Shown in pieces: positions 36,130 through 48,840 of a DNA stretch of 64,000 nt. The first letter of the stretch is position 1; every line of letters starts with the position of its first letter. This DNA comes from Bryocella elongata (lineage in GTDB: Bacteria > Acidobacteriota > Terriglobia > Terriglobales > Acidobacteriaceae). The notes below the pieces were generated by a model. The model did not search any database, was not told the origin of the DNA, and saw only the letters and a program-made list of their open reading frames with translations. The stretch lies in the NCBI RefSeq assembly GCF_900108185.1, contig NZ_FNVA01000002.1, positions 434,001 through 498,000 on the forward strand, given 5' to 3'. Both the position numbers and the translations under genes were made by a program.

Positions 36130-37386
36130 CTAAGGGTTGAATCGATCCGGCCAGCGCCAACGCGCGACCACGTAACCGCGCTCGAGCTCGAAGGCCTGCG
36201 CGGTCTCTGTCATCATTTGCGCCGCTGAGGCTGGATCGACCTCAGCCGCGCGGGCATGCGATGCGACCCAGGCCATGTACAGCGGCGTAAACGCTCCCAG
36301 CAGGTGGCCCCGGTTGAGGGTCCGCAGCCGGTACGCCAGCGCGAAGTCGTACACGATGCGGGCCCATACCTGCGGAGCCACCGAAAAGCTCTCGGGCGGC
36401 GCAAGAGATAGCCTCTTCAGCGCCAGCAGCGTCTGTGGCGGAAGCAGCAGCGACCAGAGCTCCTGCAGGCTCTTGTAGGCAAGCCGGAAGTTGTCGATCA
36501 GCTCCAGCACCTCGGGCGAGACCTCGACCGCGCTGGTGGGTGGCGGGTGCGGAATCCCCGCCTGCGCGGAGGGTATCCCCGCAGCTCCAGTGGGAGCAAA
36601 GATGCGCGCTCGCTGCCAGTAGCTGGCCTTGGTCTCGATATCCGCAAAGAGCGAGGCCGCAACCGCGGTGAAGAGTTCATTGAAGGTGCTCTCGGGAGGA
36701 TGTGGCAGCGTGTAGCCCTCGAGCGTCACCTCGCGAATGTGGCAGCCCGCGACGGCAGCCTCGCTCACCGGCCACAGCATCGCATCGTTGGCCGCGCTGG
36801 CAGATCGATGCGCCACCGTGCCGAGTCTCTCCAGCAGGCGTCGCGACAAGAGGGCGTCCGTCGGCAAGGGATAATGCACGTCCGCTGCAAAGAGCGCCCG
36901 CGTCAGTGGGTACAACAGCGCCGCGTTGACCAGCCCCTGCTCTTCGCCCGGCATGGGGCGTGGCGTTACGAGGTCGACTGGCCGGTCTCCGCTGGTATCG
37001 GCCAGCTTGCGCAACGCCCCCGGTGTCGCCCATGGGCCATGCGATCCCAGCAGGAGTGCGTAAGGAGCGTCATAGTCGCGAGCCGCGTGTGCCGCTTCGG
37101 CGAAGTCAGTCGCCGTCAACACCCACGCTCCCTGCGGTGCGAGCGTGTGCCGCACACCCCAGCGCATTCCCGGGGGCAGTGGCGAAGGCGCCGGCTCCGG
37201 GGAGATCACGACGATCGAGCTTCCGGCAAAGGCTGCTTCGAGCGCACTTACCGTCAGCGCGGAAGCCTCGCCCGGCTGGCCCGCCAGCCAGACCAGAAGC
37301 TCCGGCGTCGTCGCAGAACTTTCCCCAGCGGCGGAGTCGGTCGTCACTGAGGCGTGATTTGTTTCGAGCATGGGAGAGGTCGCCAT
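36130..37386 (-). CDS. Glycosyltransferase-like protein resembling glucosylglycerate / mannosylglycerate synthases
   Basis: 418 residues. VDLVTPRPMPGEEQGLVNAALLYPLTRALFAADVHYPLPTDALLSRRLLERL resembles the central part of GGS/MGS-type glycosyltransferases (DLV-P, then YPLTRALYG, then GD-LSR). The C-terminal part (LWSLLLPPQTLLALKRLSLAPPESF, then VWARIVYDFALAYRLR, then LLGAFTPLYMAW) also fits that family. The N-terminus lacks the usual NE(A/Q) and DSD nucleotide-sugar motifs; LLLGSHGPWAT stands where the DxD might be expected, so catalysis is doubtful. It begins 10 bp after treS, in the same operon. It could make or regulate a compatible solute or glucan; function is inferred. Confidence 0.5.
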   Translation of the reverse strand: MATSPMLETNHASVTTDSAAGESSATTPELLVWLAGQPGEASALTVSALEAAFAGSSIVVISPEPAPSPLPPGMRWGVRHTLAPQGAWVLTATDFAEAAHAARDYDAPYALLLGSHGPWATPGALRKLADTSGDRPVDLVTPRPMPGEEQGLVNAALLYPLTRALFAADVHYPLPTDALLSRRLLERLGTVAHRSASAANDAMLWPVSEAAVAGCHIREVTLEGYTLPHPPESTFNELFTAVAASLFADIETKASYWQRARIFAPTGAAGIPSAQAGIPHPPPTSAVEVSPEVLELIDNFRLAYKSLQELWSLLLPPQTLLALKRLSLAPPESFSVAPQVWARIVYDFALAYRLRTLNRGHLLGAFTPLYMAWVASHARAAEVDPASAAQMMTETAQAFELERGYVVARWRWPDRFNP

Positions 37387-37396
37387 CGTTTGTCTT

Positions 37397-40840
<3,444 letters not shown>

Positions 40841-40947
40841 CGAGCGGGCGTACCTCAAACGAATCTTTGGGGTTGGATGCAGAGTGCGCGACTGGCGATG
40901 GTTGGCGGGTATACTTTCGACCAGCGGGTCATCCTCGGGAGAAGCGA

Positions 40948-41175
40948 ATGAAACCACTGGATTGGTCACAGTGCGCTAGGGTTGAGAGCATCCCTGACAA
41001 GGTCGGGGGAGCGTGGGTGCTGCGCGGCACGCGGACGCCGGTGAAGGTGATCTTTGAGAACCTTGAAGTGGGACTGACGGTTGACGAGATCATCGAACAG
41101 TTTCCGGTAAGCCGGGAAGAGATCGAAAGCGTCCTCGAGTTCGTAGCGTCATCGCTCGAACAGAACGCTGCCTGA
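40948..41175 (+). CDS. DUF433 family protein (antitoxin-like)
   Basis: 75 residues from ATG 40948 with GGGAGA about 5 nt upstream. The core KVGGAWVLRGTRTPVKVIFENLEVGLTVDEIIEQFP, followed by VSREEIESVLEFVA, is the DUF433 helix-turn-helix signature. DUF433 genes often precede a PIN-like DUF5615 gene as a putative antitoxin-toxin pair. Only a 20-codon frame follows here (from about 41180), so no recognisable partner exists. The gene sits opposite to and between treS and DUF2199, apparently inserted into the glgE-treS block. Confidence 0.8.
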   Translation: MKPLDWSQCARVESIPDKVGGAWVLRGTRTPVKVIFENLEVGLTVDEIIEQFPVSREEIESVLEFVASSLEQNAA

Positions 41176-41256
41176 CGCTGATGCGAATTTGTTCGTTGGT
41201 TAGTGCGTCGCGTGTTCTTATGTCGGCAGAGCGCTTGACATAAGCGAAAACGGCTA

Positions 41257-41760
41257 CTAGTCATGCAAGACGAAAGATGCTATTTCTTGCGCCTCGGAGA
41301 GAGTCAATCCGCAACGCTGAGTTGTGCCGAGCGGGTGGTCTGCCTCATCAAGGAAGAAGAGTGGGCGTTCGCCGACAGGCCGAATCTTAATCGTGAGTTT
41401 GAGGTTACGCGTAGTTGGCGTATAGGGGCCAAATCCGTTGGCGAGTCTGCCCTTGAACGGCCCAGTAGTCGATTCACGGCCCTTCAGTTGCCAACTGTCG
41501 TGGATCTGGTCAAAGTCTTCCTCAGATACAGATGCCCACACACCCCATAGGAACGGATCCGGCTCGCCGTGAATTGGAATCTCGATCAGTCCTCGAACAT
41601 AAAACTCTTTCTCGTCGATGATGCACTGATCCGAGGTGATGAGCGCCCGGGCGTCGCGTTCATCCGCGCTCATGTTGGCAAAATTGTCCGGAAAGTCTGC
41701 GGCAAAACTGAGCGGAACATCCTCGTGGTTCTGCCCGCAGGTGGAACAGATCCAGGCCAT
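41257..41760 (-). CDS. DUF2199 domain protein
   Basis: 167 residues from ATG 41760, 4 bp after the glgE stop. The N-terminus WICSTCGQNHEDVPLSFAADFP has a CxxC pair that may bind zinc, and WGVWASVSEEDFDQIHDSW is typical of DUF2199. No enzyme function is established for the family. The tight coupling to glgE suggests co-expression, but nothing links it to glucan metabolism directly. Confidence 0.8.
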   Translation of the reverse strand: MAWICSTCGQNHEDVPLSFAADFPDNFANMSADERDARALITSDQCIIDEKEFYVRGLIEIPIHGEPDPFLWGVWASVSEEDFDQIHDSWQLKGRESTTGPFKGRLANGFGPYTPTTRNLKLTIKIRPVGERPLFFLDEADHPLGTTQRCGLTLSEAQEIASFVLHD

Positions 41761-41764
41761 TCAC

Positions 41765-43843
41765 CTACCTCACAATACGAAACACATGCGCCGGAAGCGC
41801 CGGGTTCAGGCTGACGTAGTTGTACTGTCCGTTCCACCGGTAGCGCGCCCCGGTCAGCAGGTCTTCCACCTCGAACGAATCCTCCCATGGCAGTCCCAGT
41901 GATGGCATCCAGAGATTGACGATGCCCGATTGGGTGTTCTTCGGATCGAGGTTCACGACTGTCAGGATGGTGTCTGCTTTTGCGGCTGCGGCCAGCGCGG
42001 CCTGTCCCTTGGCACCGAGCTGGTCGCTTGGTAGCTCCGGTGCGGTGGACTTCGAGTAAACGATGAGCTGGTCGTTCGCCACCGTGTGAAAGCGCGTGTT
42101 CGCGTTGGCCTGCAGGGCCGGATGCGCGGCGCGGATCGCGTTGAGCTGCGTGATAAGCGGCGCGATGGAATAGGGTGCGTCGAAGTCCCACGTGCGCAGC
42201 TGGTACTTCTCGCTGTCGAGGTACTCTTCGCTGCCGCTCTTGCCGGGCATCGTCGGTCCGGGGCGGCCTTCGAGCAACTCGTACGCGGGGCCGTAGATGC
42301 CATAGTTTCCGCTCAGCGTCGCAGCGAGGATCACTCGCTGCTGGAAGATCGCGCGCCGCTCAGCCAGGTCTTCCACCTGGAACTGGGCGTGCAGGATGTC
42401 CGGCGTGTTGGGCCACACGTTGGGGCGGAAGAAGTCCGCCACGGGAGCGTTGTTGATCTCGGTGAAGTAGGCCTCCAGCTCGGCCTTACCGGTGCGCCAG
42501 GTGAAGTACGTGTAGCCCTGCGTGTAACCACCCTTGGCCAGCGAGTACATCACGTGCGGCCGCGTGAAAGCCTCAGCCAGGAAGAGCGTTTCGGGCGCTG
42601 ACTTGCGCACCTCGGCGAGGCACCACTCCCAGAAGGGCAGCGCCTTGGTGTGCGGATTGTCCACGCGGAAGACGCGCACGCCGCGGTCGACCCAGAACTT
42701 GAAGACGCCATAGAGCGCCTCCCACAGGTTGCGCCAGTCGGGCGATTCAAAGTTGAGCGGGTAGATGTCCTGGTACTTCTTCGGCGGATTCTCGGCGTAC
42801 TGGATCGAGCCATCGGGCCGGATGATGAACCAGTCAGGATGTTCCTTCACCCAAGGATGTTCGGGTGCGCATTGAAACGCAACGTCCAGCGCGAGCTCCA
42901 TGCCGTGGGTCTGCGCGGCGGCGACGAGCAAATCGAAGTCCGCGAAGGTGCCGAGCTCGGGCAGCAGCGCGGTGTGTCCGCCTTCCGCCGCGCCGATGGC
43001 CCACGGACTTCCCACATCGCCATCGAGCGCCGAGACCGAGTTGTTCTTGCCCTTGCGATAGCTGCGGCCGATGGGGTGAATCGGCGGCATGTACACGATC
43101 TGGAAGCCCATCGCAGCGATGGCCGGCAACCGCTTCTCGACGTCCTTGAAGGTGCCATGAACGCCTTCGACGTTGGCTGCCGAACGTGGAAAGAGCTCAT
43201 ACCAGTTGGAGTAGCGCGCCCGCTCGCGATCGACCCAGATCTCCAGCTCGCGGTCGGATCGCGCCGCAAAGCGCAGGTCGGGGTAAGAATCGGCCAGCGA
43301 GATGATTTCATCGCTGACGGGATAGCCGGCGTAGTACGGCAGGTTTTGTTCGGCCAGTGTACAAAGGTCGGTGGCGGCGGCCTTCAGCTGTGCGGCATCT
43401 GCGCCGCGCGCGCGATCTCCGGCAGCGTCCAGGAGATTGGCTCCGATGCGAAGAGCCAACGGAATGTCTTGTGGAACGGCATTGGCGGATGGGTTCGTTG
43501 GATCAGGCTGCGCACCGAGACGCTTTACCAGGTCGCTGGACCACGTGTCGAAGTGGTCGACCCAAGCCTCGATCTTGAAGCGCCAGGTGCCGAGGCGGTC
43601 GACCGGAAACGTTGCGGCCCACATGTCGTTGGGAAGCTCCGTGAACCGAGCTGTCCCCCAGGTCGTGTCGGAGGCATGGCTATAGAGGAGCCGAGCGGCG
43701 ACGTGGTCGTGCCCGTCGGAAAAGATGGCAGCGGTGACAGTCACGTTATCGCCGACGGTGCGCTTGGCCGGATAGCGCCCACCGTCAATCTGTGGCTGGA
43801 TCCCCTCAACGATGACGCGGCGGCGGCCTTCAATCGGTTTCAT
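41765..43843 (-). CDS. glgE: Alpha-1,4-glucan:maltose-1-phosphate maltosyltransferase
   Basis: 692 residues from ATG 43843. The N-terminal domain (RRRVIVEGIQPQIDGGRYPAKRTVGD, WAATFPVDRLGTWRFKIEAWVD) is the DUF3416 region of GlgE. The GH13_3 barrel has the nucleophile in RGVRVFRVDNPHTKALPFWEW, the acid/base in ETLFLAEAFTRP and GGYTQGYTYFTWRTGKAEL. GlgE transfers maltosyl units from maltose-1-phosphate onto alpha-glucan. Maltose-1-phosphate would come from the TreS-Mak fusion encoded downstream. Length and motifs are normal. It is divergent from the GH15 gene. Confidence 0.95.
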   Translation of the reverse strand: MKPIEGRRRVIVEGIQPQIDGGRYPAKRTVGDNVTVTAAIFSDGHDHVAARLLYSHASDTTWGTARFTELPNDMWAATFPVDRLGTWRFKIEAWVDHFDTWSSDLVKRLGAQPDPTNPSANAVPQDIPLALRIGANLLDAAGDRARGADAAQLKAAATDLCTLAEQNLPYYAGYPVSDEIISLADSYPDLRFAARSDRELEIWVDRERARYSNWYELFPRSAANVEGVHGTFKDVEKRLPAIAAMGFQIVYMPPIHPIGRSYRKGKNNSVSALDGDVGSPWAIGAAEGGHTALLPELGTFADFDLLVAAAQTHGMELALDVAFQCAPEHPWVKEHPDWFIIRPDGSIQYAENPPKKYQDIYPLNFESPDWRNLWEALYGVFKFWVDRGVRVFRVDNPHTKALPFWEWCLAEVRKSAPETLFLAEAFTRPHVMYSLAKGGYTQGYTYFTWRTGKAELEAYFTEINNAPVADFFRPNVWPNTPDILHAQFQVEDLAERRAIFQQRVILAATLSGNYGIYGPAYELLEGRPGPTMPGKSGSEEYLDSEKYQLRTWDFDAPYSIAPLITQLNAIRAAHPALQANANTRFHTVANDQLIVYSKSTAPELPSDQLGAKGQAALAAAAKADTILTVVNLDPKNTQSGIVNLWMPSLGLPWEDSFEVEDLLTGARYRWNGQYNYVSLNPALPAHVFRIVR

Positions 43844-44079
43844 GGTCTTGTCAAACTCTCACGTCGTTAGATTCATTTGGTCCGAACGCAATCACCATAG
43901 CTTGCGCTCGAGCGGCGGGCTGGGCCGAACCTGCATCGAAGCAATCAGTACCCGCGGCGCGAAGCATGCCGCAGGTTGAGATCAACGCACTCCAACCTTA
44001 TACCTCTCCCGCAGCCTGGCTGCATGAAGAGCTGGGCTGTTGGATGCATGTTCCAGGAACAAGCAAGCAGGAGGACCGA

Positions 44080-45930
44080 TTGCCGGAGTGGTTCAAGAAG
44101 AAGGACACGACCCCGCTCCACGCCGTGCGGATCGAGGATTACGCCGTCATCGGCGACTGCGAGACCGCGGCGCTGGTCAGCCGCGAAGGTTCGATTGACT
44201 GGCTGTGCTGGCCGTCATTCGCCTCGAGCGCGTGCTTCGCTGCCCTGCTGGGGACTGCGAACAACGGCTTCTGGCGCATCCGGCCCAAGGGCAAGATCCT
44301 CGAGACCCGCCGCCGCTACCGCCCGCAAACCATGATTCTGGAGACGACCTTCTTCACCGAGGAGGGTGAGGTTTGCCTGGTGGATTTCATGCCCCCACGT
44401 GGGAAGTTTTCCGATGTTGTGCGCATGGTGCAAGGGGTCCGTGGCAAAGTCGAGATGCACATGGATCTGGTGCTGCGTTTCGACTACGGCCTCACGATCC
44501 CCTGGGTAACCATGCGTGACCAGGAACTTGTCGCAGTGGCCGGCCCGAACCTCGTGGTGCTGCGCTCCAGCTGCGCCGATGGCCCTGTGGCCGAGCTGCG
44601 TGGCGAGGCGATGACGACCGTCAGCGACTTCACCTTGAGCAAGGAGCGACAGGTCTGCTTCACCATGAGCTATGGGTCTTCTGTGGAGGAGGTTCCCCGG
44701 GCCATCCACCTCGACCATGCGCTGCGCGACACCGAGTCCTTCTGGACACAATGGGCCGCGGTCAACCAATACAACGGCCCTTACAAGGATGCCGTCGAGC
44801 GCAGCCTGATGTTGCTGAAGACGCTTACGTACAAGCCCACCGGTGGCATCGTAGCCGCGGTAACCACGAGCCTTCCCGAGGGCATTGGAGGCGAACGCAA
44901 CTGGGACTATCGCTACTGCTGGCTGCGGGATACCGCCTTCACTCTGCTGGTCCTCCTGCGCGCCGGATATGTGGAAGAGGCCGTGGGCTGGCGACTTTGG
45001 CTGCTTCGCGCCATCGCCGGATCCCCAGACCAGCTGCAGACCGTCTATGGCATCTGTGGCGAGCGCAAGCTGGTGGAGTGGGACGCCGCGTGGCTGCGAG
45101 GTTACGAGGATTCGCGCCCCGTACGCATCGGCAATGCGGCTAGCGAGCAATTCCAGCTGGATGTCTTTGGCGAGGTGGCCGTCGCGCTCAGCCGCATGCC
45201 GGAAGCGGAAGACGATCTGCGTACCTCCTCCGTGGCCCTGCAGGCCTCGCTGGTGGATCACCTCTGCCACATCTGGACCGAGCCGGACGAAGGCATCTGG
45301 GAGGTGCGCGGCAAGCGCCAGCACTTCGTTTACAGCAAGGTGATGGCGTGGGTGGCACTGGATCGCGCCATCAAGCACTACAAGAAGTACGACGGCTCCG
45401 GCGATGTGAAGCGTTGGCGCAAGAATCGCGACATGCTGCACAAGGAGATCTGCAGGAAGGGCTTCAGCAGGAAGCTCAATTCCTTTACCCAGGCCTACGG
45501 CTCCGATGCGCTCGATGCTTCCTGCCTGCGGCTGGTCATCGTGGGCTTCCTGCCGCCTGACGATCCCCGCATCATCGGCACCGTGGATGCCATCCAGAAG
45601 GGCCTTATGCGCGATGGCCTGGTGCAGCGCTACGACACCTCGAAGACAAAGGATGGCCTTCGCGGCAGTGAAGGAACCTTCCTCGCCTGCAGCTTCTGGC
45701 TCGTCGTCGCACTGCATCTCATCGGCCGTCAGGAGGAGGCACGAGTGCTCTTTGAGAAGCTCCTGTTGCTGAGCAACGATGTAGGCCTGCTGAGCGAGGA
45801 ATACGATCCCGTGGAGCGACGGATGCTGGGCAACTTTCCGCAGGCCTTGTCGCACATCGCGCTTGCTCACGCAGCGTTCGCCCTCTCTGGTCAATGGACG
45901 CCCGAGCCCTACACAGGATCAACGACATAA
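44080..45930 (+). CDS. GH15 glucoamylase/trehalase family protein
   Basis: 616 residues from TTG 44080, chosen because a perfect AGGAGG (44069-44074) lies 5 nt upstream and the protein then begins PEWFKKKDTTPLHAVRIEDYAVIGDC, close to where family members usually start; ATG 43966 would add 38 unexplained residues. GH15 motifs: RIEDYAVIGDCETAALVSREGSIDWLCWP, SLPEGIGGERNWDYRYCWLRD and LLSEEYDP near the end, which carry the catalytic acid region. The enzyme releases glucose from alpha-glucan or trehalose; which one is not clear. It is divergent from glgE and precedes treY. Confidence 0.88.
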   Translation: MPEWFKKKDTTPLHAVRIEDYAVIGDCETAALVSREGSIDWLCWPSFASSACFAALLGTANNGFWRIRPKGKILETRRRYRPQTMILETTFFTEEGEVCLVDFMPPRGKFSDVVRMVQGVRGKVEMHMDLVLRFDYGLTIPWVTMRDQELVAVAGPNLVVLRSSCADGPVAELRGEAMTTVSDFTLSKERQVCFTMSYGSSVEEVPRAIHLDHALRDTESFWTQWAAVNQYNGPYKDAVERSLMLLKTLTYKPTGGIVAAVTTSLPEGIGGERNWDYRYCWLRDTAFTLLVLLRAGYVEEAVGWRLWLLRAIAGSPDQLQTVYGICGERKLVEWDAAWLRGYEDSRPVRIGNAASEQFQLDVFGEVAVALSRMPEAEDDLRTSSVALQASLVDHLCHIWTEPDEGIWEVRGKRQHFVYSKVMAWVALDRAIKHYKKYDGSGDVKRWRKNRDMLHKEICRKGFSRKLNSFTQAYGSDALDASCLRLVIVGFLPPDDPRIIGTVDAIQKGLMRDGLVQRYDTSKTKDGLRGSEGTFLACSFWLVVALHLIGRQEEARVLFEKLLLLSNDVGLLSEEYDPVERRMLGNFPQALSHIALAHAAFALSGQWTPEPYTGSTT

Positions 45931-46140
45931 CGCCCCGGTTGGCATGGGGCGGGCTACATGCTGAAGCTGAGTGCAACCTGAGACCTCCTTTCGGGACTCT
46001 ATCTGTAAGGACAATGAGTTGCTTCCGGCCCGTGGTGTGCAGTCCGTGCGAAGGCATGGATTGTGCCTCGTGACGACCCGTGTGCCGGATATTCGAAAAC
46101 GAGTCGCATCTGCGACGCAGCCCATGGAGAACGTGAACGC

Positions 46141-48792
46141 ATGAAGCGGATTCCAGCTTCAACCTACCGGCTGCAGCTTCATAAGCAGTTCACCTTCGAG
46201 GACGCTGGCAAGATCTCCGACTACCTCAAGGAGCTTGGGGTTTCGCACGTCTATAGCTCACCTTATCTGCAAGCCGCGCCCGACAGCATGCACGGCTACG
46301 ATGTCGTCGACCATCGCAAGGTCAACGAAGAGCTCGGTGGTCTCGAGGGCCACACGCAATTCTCGCAACGCCTCGGCGAAGTAGGACTTGGCCAGGTGTT
46401 GGACATCGTGCCGAATCACATGAGCCTCGCCCGCCAGAACCGCTACTGGTGGGATGTGCTAGAAAACGGCATGAACAGCCGCTATGCGGGCTTCTTCGAT
46501 GTCGACTGGAACCCAAGCGAAGAGCGCCTCCGCGAAAAGGTGCTCGTGCCGATCCTGGGGGACCAGTACGGCCGCGTGCTGGCCGCCGGCGGCATCGTCG
46601 TAAAGCGCTCAGGCAGCACCTTCGTCGTCGATACCTCCGGACAGACGTTCCCAATCTCTCCCGAGAGCCTATCGACGATACTCGCTCGTGCCGCCGACTA
46701 CGCGCGCAGCGATACCTTGAACTTCGTCGGCGCAAGTTACGGACGCTTGCCTTCCACCGACATGAACGATCGTCGCACGGTGCTGGCTCGGCATCGCGAC
46801 AAGAATGTACTGCAGACGCTTCTCGACCGCCTATGCAATGAAGAGCAGGGCGTATGCGATGCGGTGGATCGGGCGGTGCGTGAGCTCAATGCAGATCCTG
46901 ATGCCCTCGATGCCTTCCTTACGCAGCAGCATTATCGCCTGGCGTACTGGAAGACCGCCGACCAGCAGCTGGTCTATCGGCGCTTCTTCGACGTCAACAC
47001 CCTTATTGGCCTGCGCGTCGAGCGCGAGTTTGTCTTCGACGAGACCCATGCGCTCATCCTGAAGTGGCTGAAGAGTGGGGTGCTCGACGGGGTGCGCGTG
47101 GATCATCCCGATGGTCTGCGCGACCCGATGCAGTACTTTCAGCGACTGCGTGACCGTGCACCCGAAGCCTGGATTATCGGCGAGAAGATCCTCGAACCCG
47201 GCGAATGGCTGCGCGACTGGCCCATCGAAGGCACCAGCGGCTATGACTTCCTCAACATAGTGCTTGGTGTGCTCGTCGATCGCGATGGCGTGGAGCGGCT
47301 TGGCGAACTCTGCGCGGAGTTTGCCGGTGATGCAACTCCGTTCCCGGCGATCGCTCACGATAAGAAGATCGCAGTCACCCAGGAGGCGCTTGGTAGCGAT
47401 GTCAACCGCCTTGCCACAATCTTCGTAAACATCTGCGAGAGTCATCGCGAAGAGCGCGACTTCACTCGCGCAGAGATTCGCCGCGCCATTCGTGAGGTTG
47501 CGGCCTGCTTCTCGGTCTATCGCACCTACGTGGTGCCTGACCGCAACGAAATCCGCGAGGAGGATCGCAAGCGTATCGAGCGCGCCTGCGAGAGTGCGAA
47601 AAATAATCGGACGGACATCGACGGCCTGTTGTTCGACTTCATGCGCGATGTGCTCACGCTGAAGATATCGGGCAAGGATGAGACCGAATTCGTCCAGCGG
47701 TTCCAGCAGTTTACCGGTCCCGTGATGGCCAAGGGCGTTGAAGATACCGCGTTCTACTGCTTCAACCGCTTGACCGCTCTGTGTGAGGTCGGCGGCGACC
47801 CCGATTGCGGCGGCTTCACGGTTGAGGCCTTCCACGACTATCAACGCAAGGTGCTCGCGACCACGCCGTATACGATGACGACTCTCAGCACGCACGACAC
47901 GAAACGTGCCGATGACGTGCGCGCGCGCATCGCTGTGCTCAGCGAAATTCCACACGAGTTTGCCTCGGTCGCCTCCCGGTGGAGCGAATACGGCAGGCGC
48001 TATCAGCTTGGCGATCTCATCGACACGGGCACCCAATGGTTCCTGTATCAGACTCTCGTTGGCGCATGGCCCATCACGCAGGAACGGCTGACGGAATACA
48101 TGCTGAAGGCCATGCGTGAAGCCAAGGAGCGGACCAGCTGGGTATCGAACAACGCCGAGTACGAGACCGCTCTCGGTCAGTACATCGAAGCGATGCTTGG
48201 CGATACCGTATGGGTCGGGGAGATCGAAGCCTTCGTCGCGAAGATCCTTGAAGCAGGGCGGTTCAACTCGCTCACGCAGACCCTGCTGAAACATACCGCT
48301 CCAGGTGTTCCAGATCTCTATCAGGGAGGCGAGTTGTGGGACCTCTCACTCGTCGATCCTGACAATCGGCGGCCCGTGGATTATGAAATGCGTCGCGCTC
48401 TGCTGGCAGAGATGAAACATCTGGATGTGCGTGGTGTGATGGCTCGCATGGATGAGGGGCTGCCCAAGCTCTGGCTGATCCACCATGCGCTTTGCCTGCG
48501 CAATGAGCAGCGGGACTGGTTTGGCGCTGAAGCCTCCTACGAACCGCTGACCGCAACAGGGCGACACGCCGAATGCGTCCTCGCTTATGCCCGCGGAAAG
48601 AACGTCGTCACAGTTGGGCAACGCCTGGGCATGCGTCGCGAAGGCGAATGGGCCGACACGCGGCTCAAACTTCCCGAGGGCGCATGGCTCAATCGTCTGA
48701 CCGGCGAGCGGCTCGAGATCGAGAGGGCCCAGGAGATCGCGCTGAGTGCACTGCTCATGGAATTCCCGGTTGCGCTGCTGACCCGGAACTAG
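46141..48792 (+). CDS. treY: Malto-oligosyltrehalose synthase
   Basis: 883 residues from ATG 46141; an ORF extension to 46063 is unlikely because the conserved N-terminus begins MKRIPASTYRLQLHKQFTF. GH13_26 motifs: ELGVSHVYSSPYLQAAPDSMHGYDVVDH, VLDIVPNHMS, GVLDGVRVDHPDGLRDP, EAWIIGEKIL and TTLSTHDTKRADDVRARI. TreY turns the reducing end of an alpha-1,4-glucan into a trehalosyl unit, which TreZ then cuts off. The treZ gene follows 48 bp downstream on the same strand. Confidence 0.96.
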   Translation: MKRIPASTYRLQLHKQFTFEDAGKISDYLKELGVSHVYSSPYLQAAPDSMHGYDVVDHRKVNEELGGLEGHTQFSQRLGEVGLGQVLDIVPNHMSLARQNRYWWDVLENGMNSRYAGFFDVDWNPSEERLREKVLVPILGDQYGRVLAAGGIVVKRSGSTFVVDTSGQTFPISPESLSTILARAADYARSDTLNFVGASYGRLPSTDMNDRRTVLARHRDKNVLQTLLDRLCNEEQGVCDAVDRAVRELNADPDALDAFLTQQHYRLAYWKTADQQLVYRRFFDVNTLIGLRVEREFVFDETHALILKWLKSGVLDGVRVDHPDGLRDPMQYFQRLRDRAPEAWIIGEKILEPGEWLRDWPIEGTSGYDFLNIVLGVLVDRDGVERLGELCAEFAGDATPFPAIAHDKKIAVTQEALGSDVNRLATIFVNICESHREERDFTRAEIRRAIREVAACFSVYRTYVVPDRNEIREEDRKRIERACESAKNNRTDIDGLLFDFMRDVLTLKISGKDETEFVQRFQQFTGPVMAKGVEDTAFYCFNRLTALCEVGGDPDCGGFTVEAFHDYQRKVLATTPYTMTTLSTHDTKRADDVRARIAVLSEIPHEFASVASRWSEYGRRYQLGDLIDTGTQWFLYQTLVGAWPITQERLTEYMLKAMREAKERTSWVSNNAEYETALGQYIEAMLGDTVWVGEIEAFVAKILEAGRFNSLTQTLLKHTAPGVPDLYQGGELWDLSLVDPDNRRPVDYEMRRALLAEMKHLDVRGVMARMDEGLPKLWLIHHALCLRNEQRDWFGAEASYEPLTATGRHAECVLAYARGKNVVTVGQRLGMRREGEWADTRLKLPEGAWLNRLTGERLEIERAQEIALSALLMEFPVALLTRN

Positions 48793-48840
48793 TCGGTCGT
48801 CGTTGGTGCAGAGTGGTACCGCTGCAGAGGAAGGAAGATC

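Noticed and set aside
41176-41243. DUF5615/PIN-like toxin partner for DUF433
   Set aside because: Only a 20-codon frame beginning MRIC follows; too short to support a toxin or even a clear remnant.
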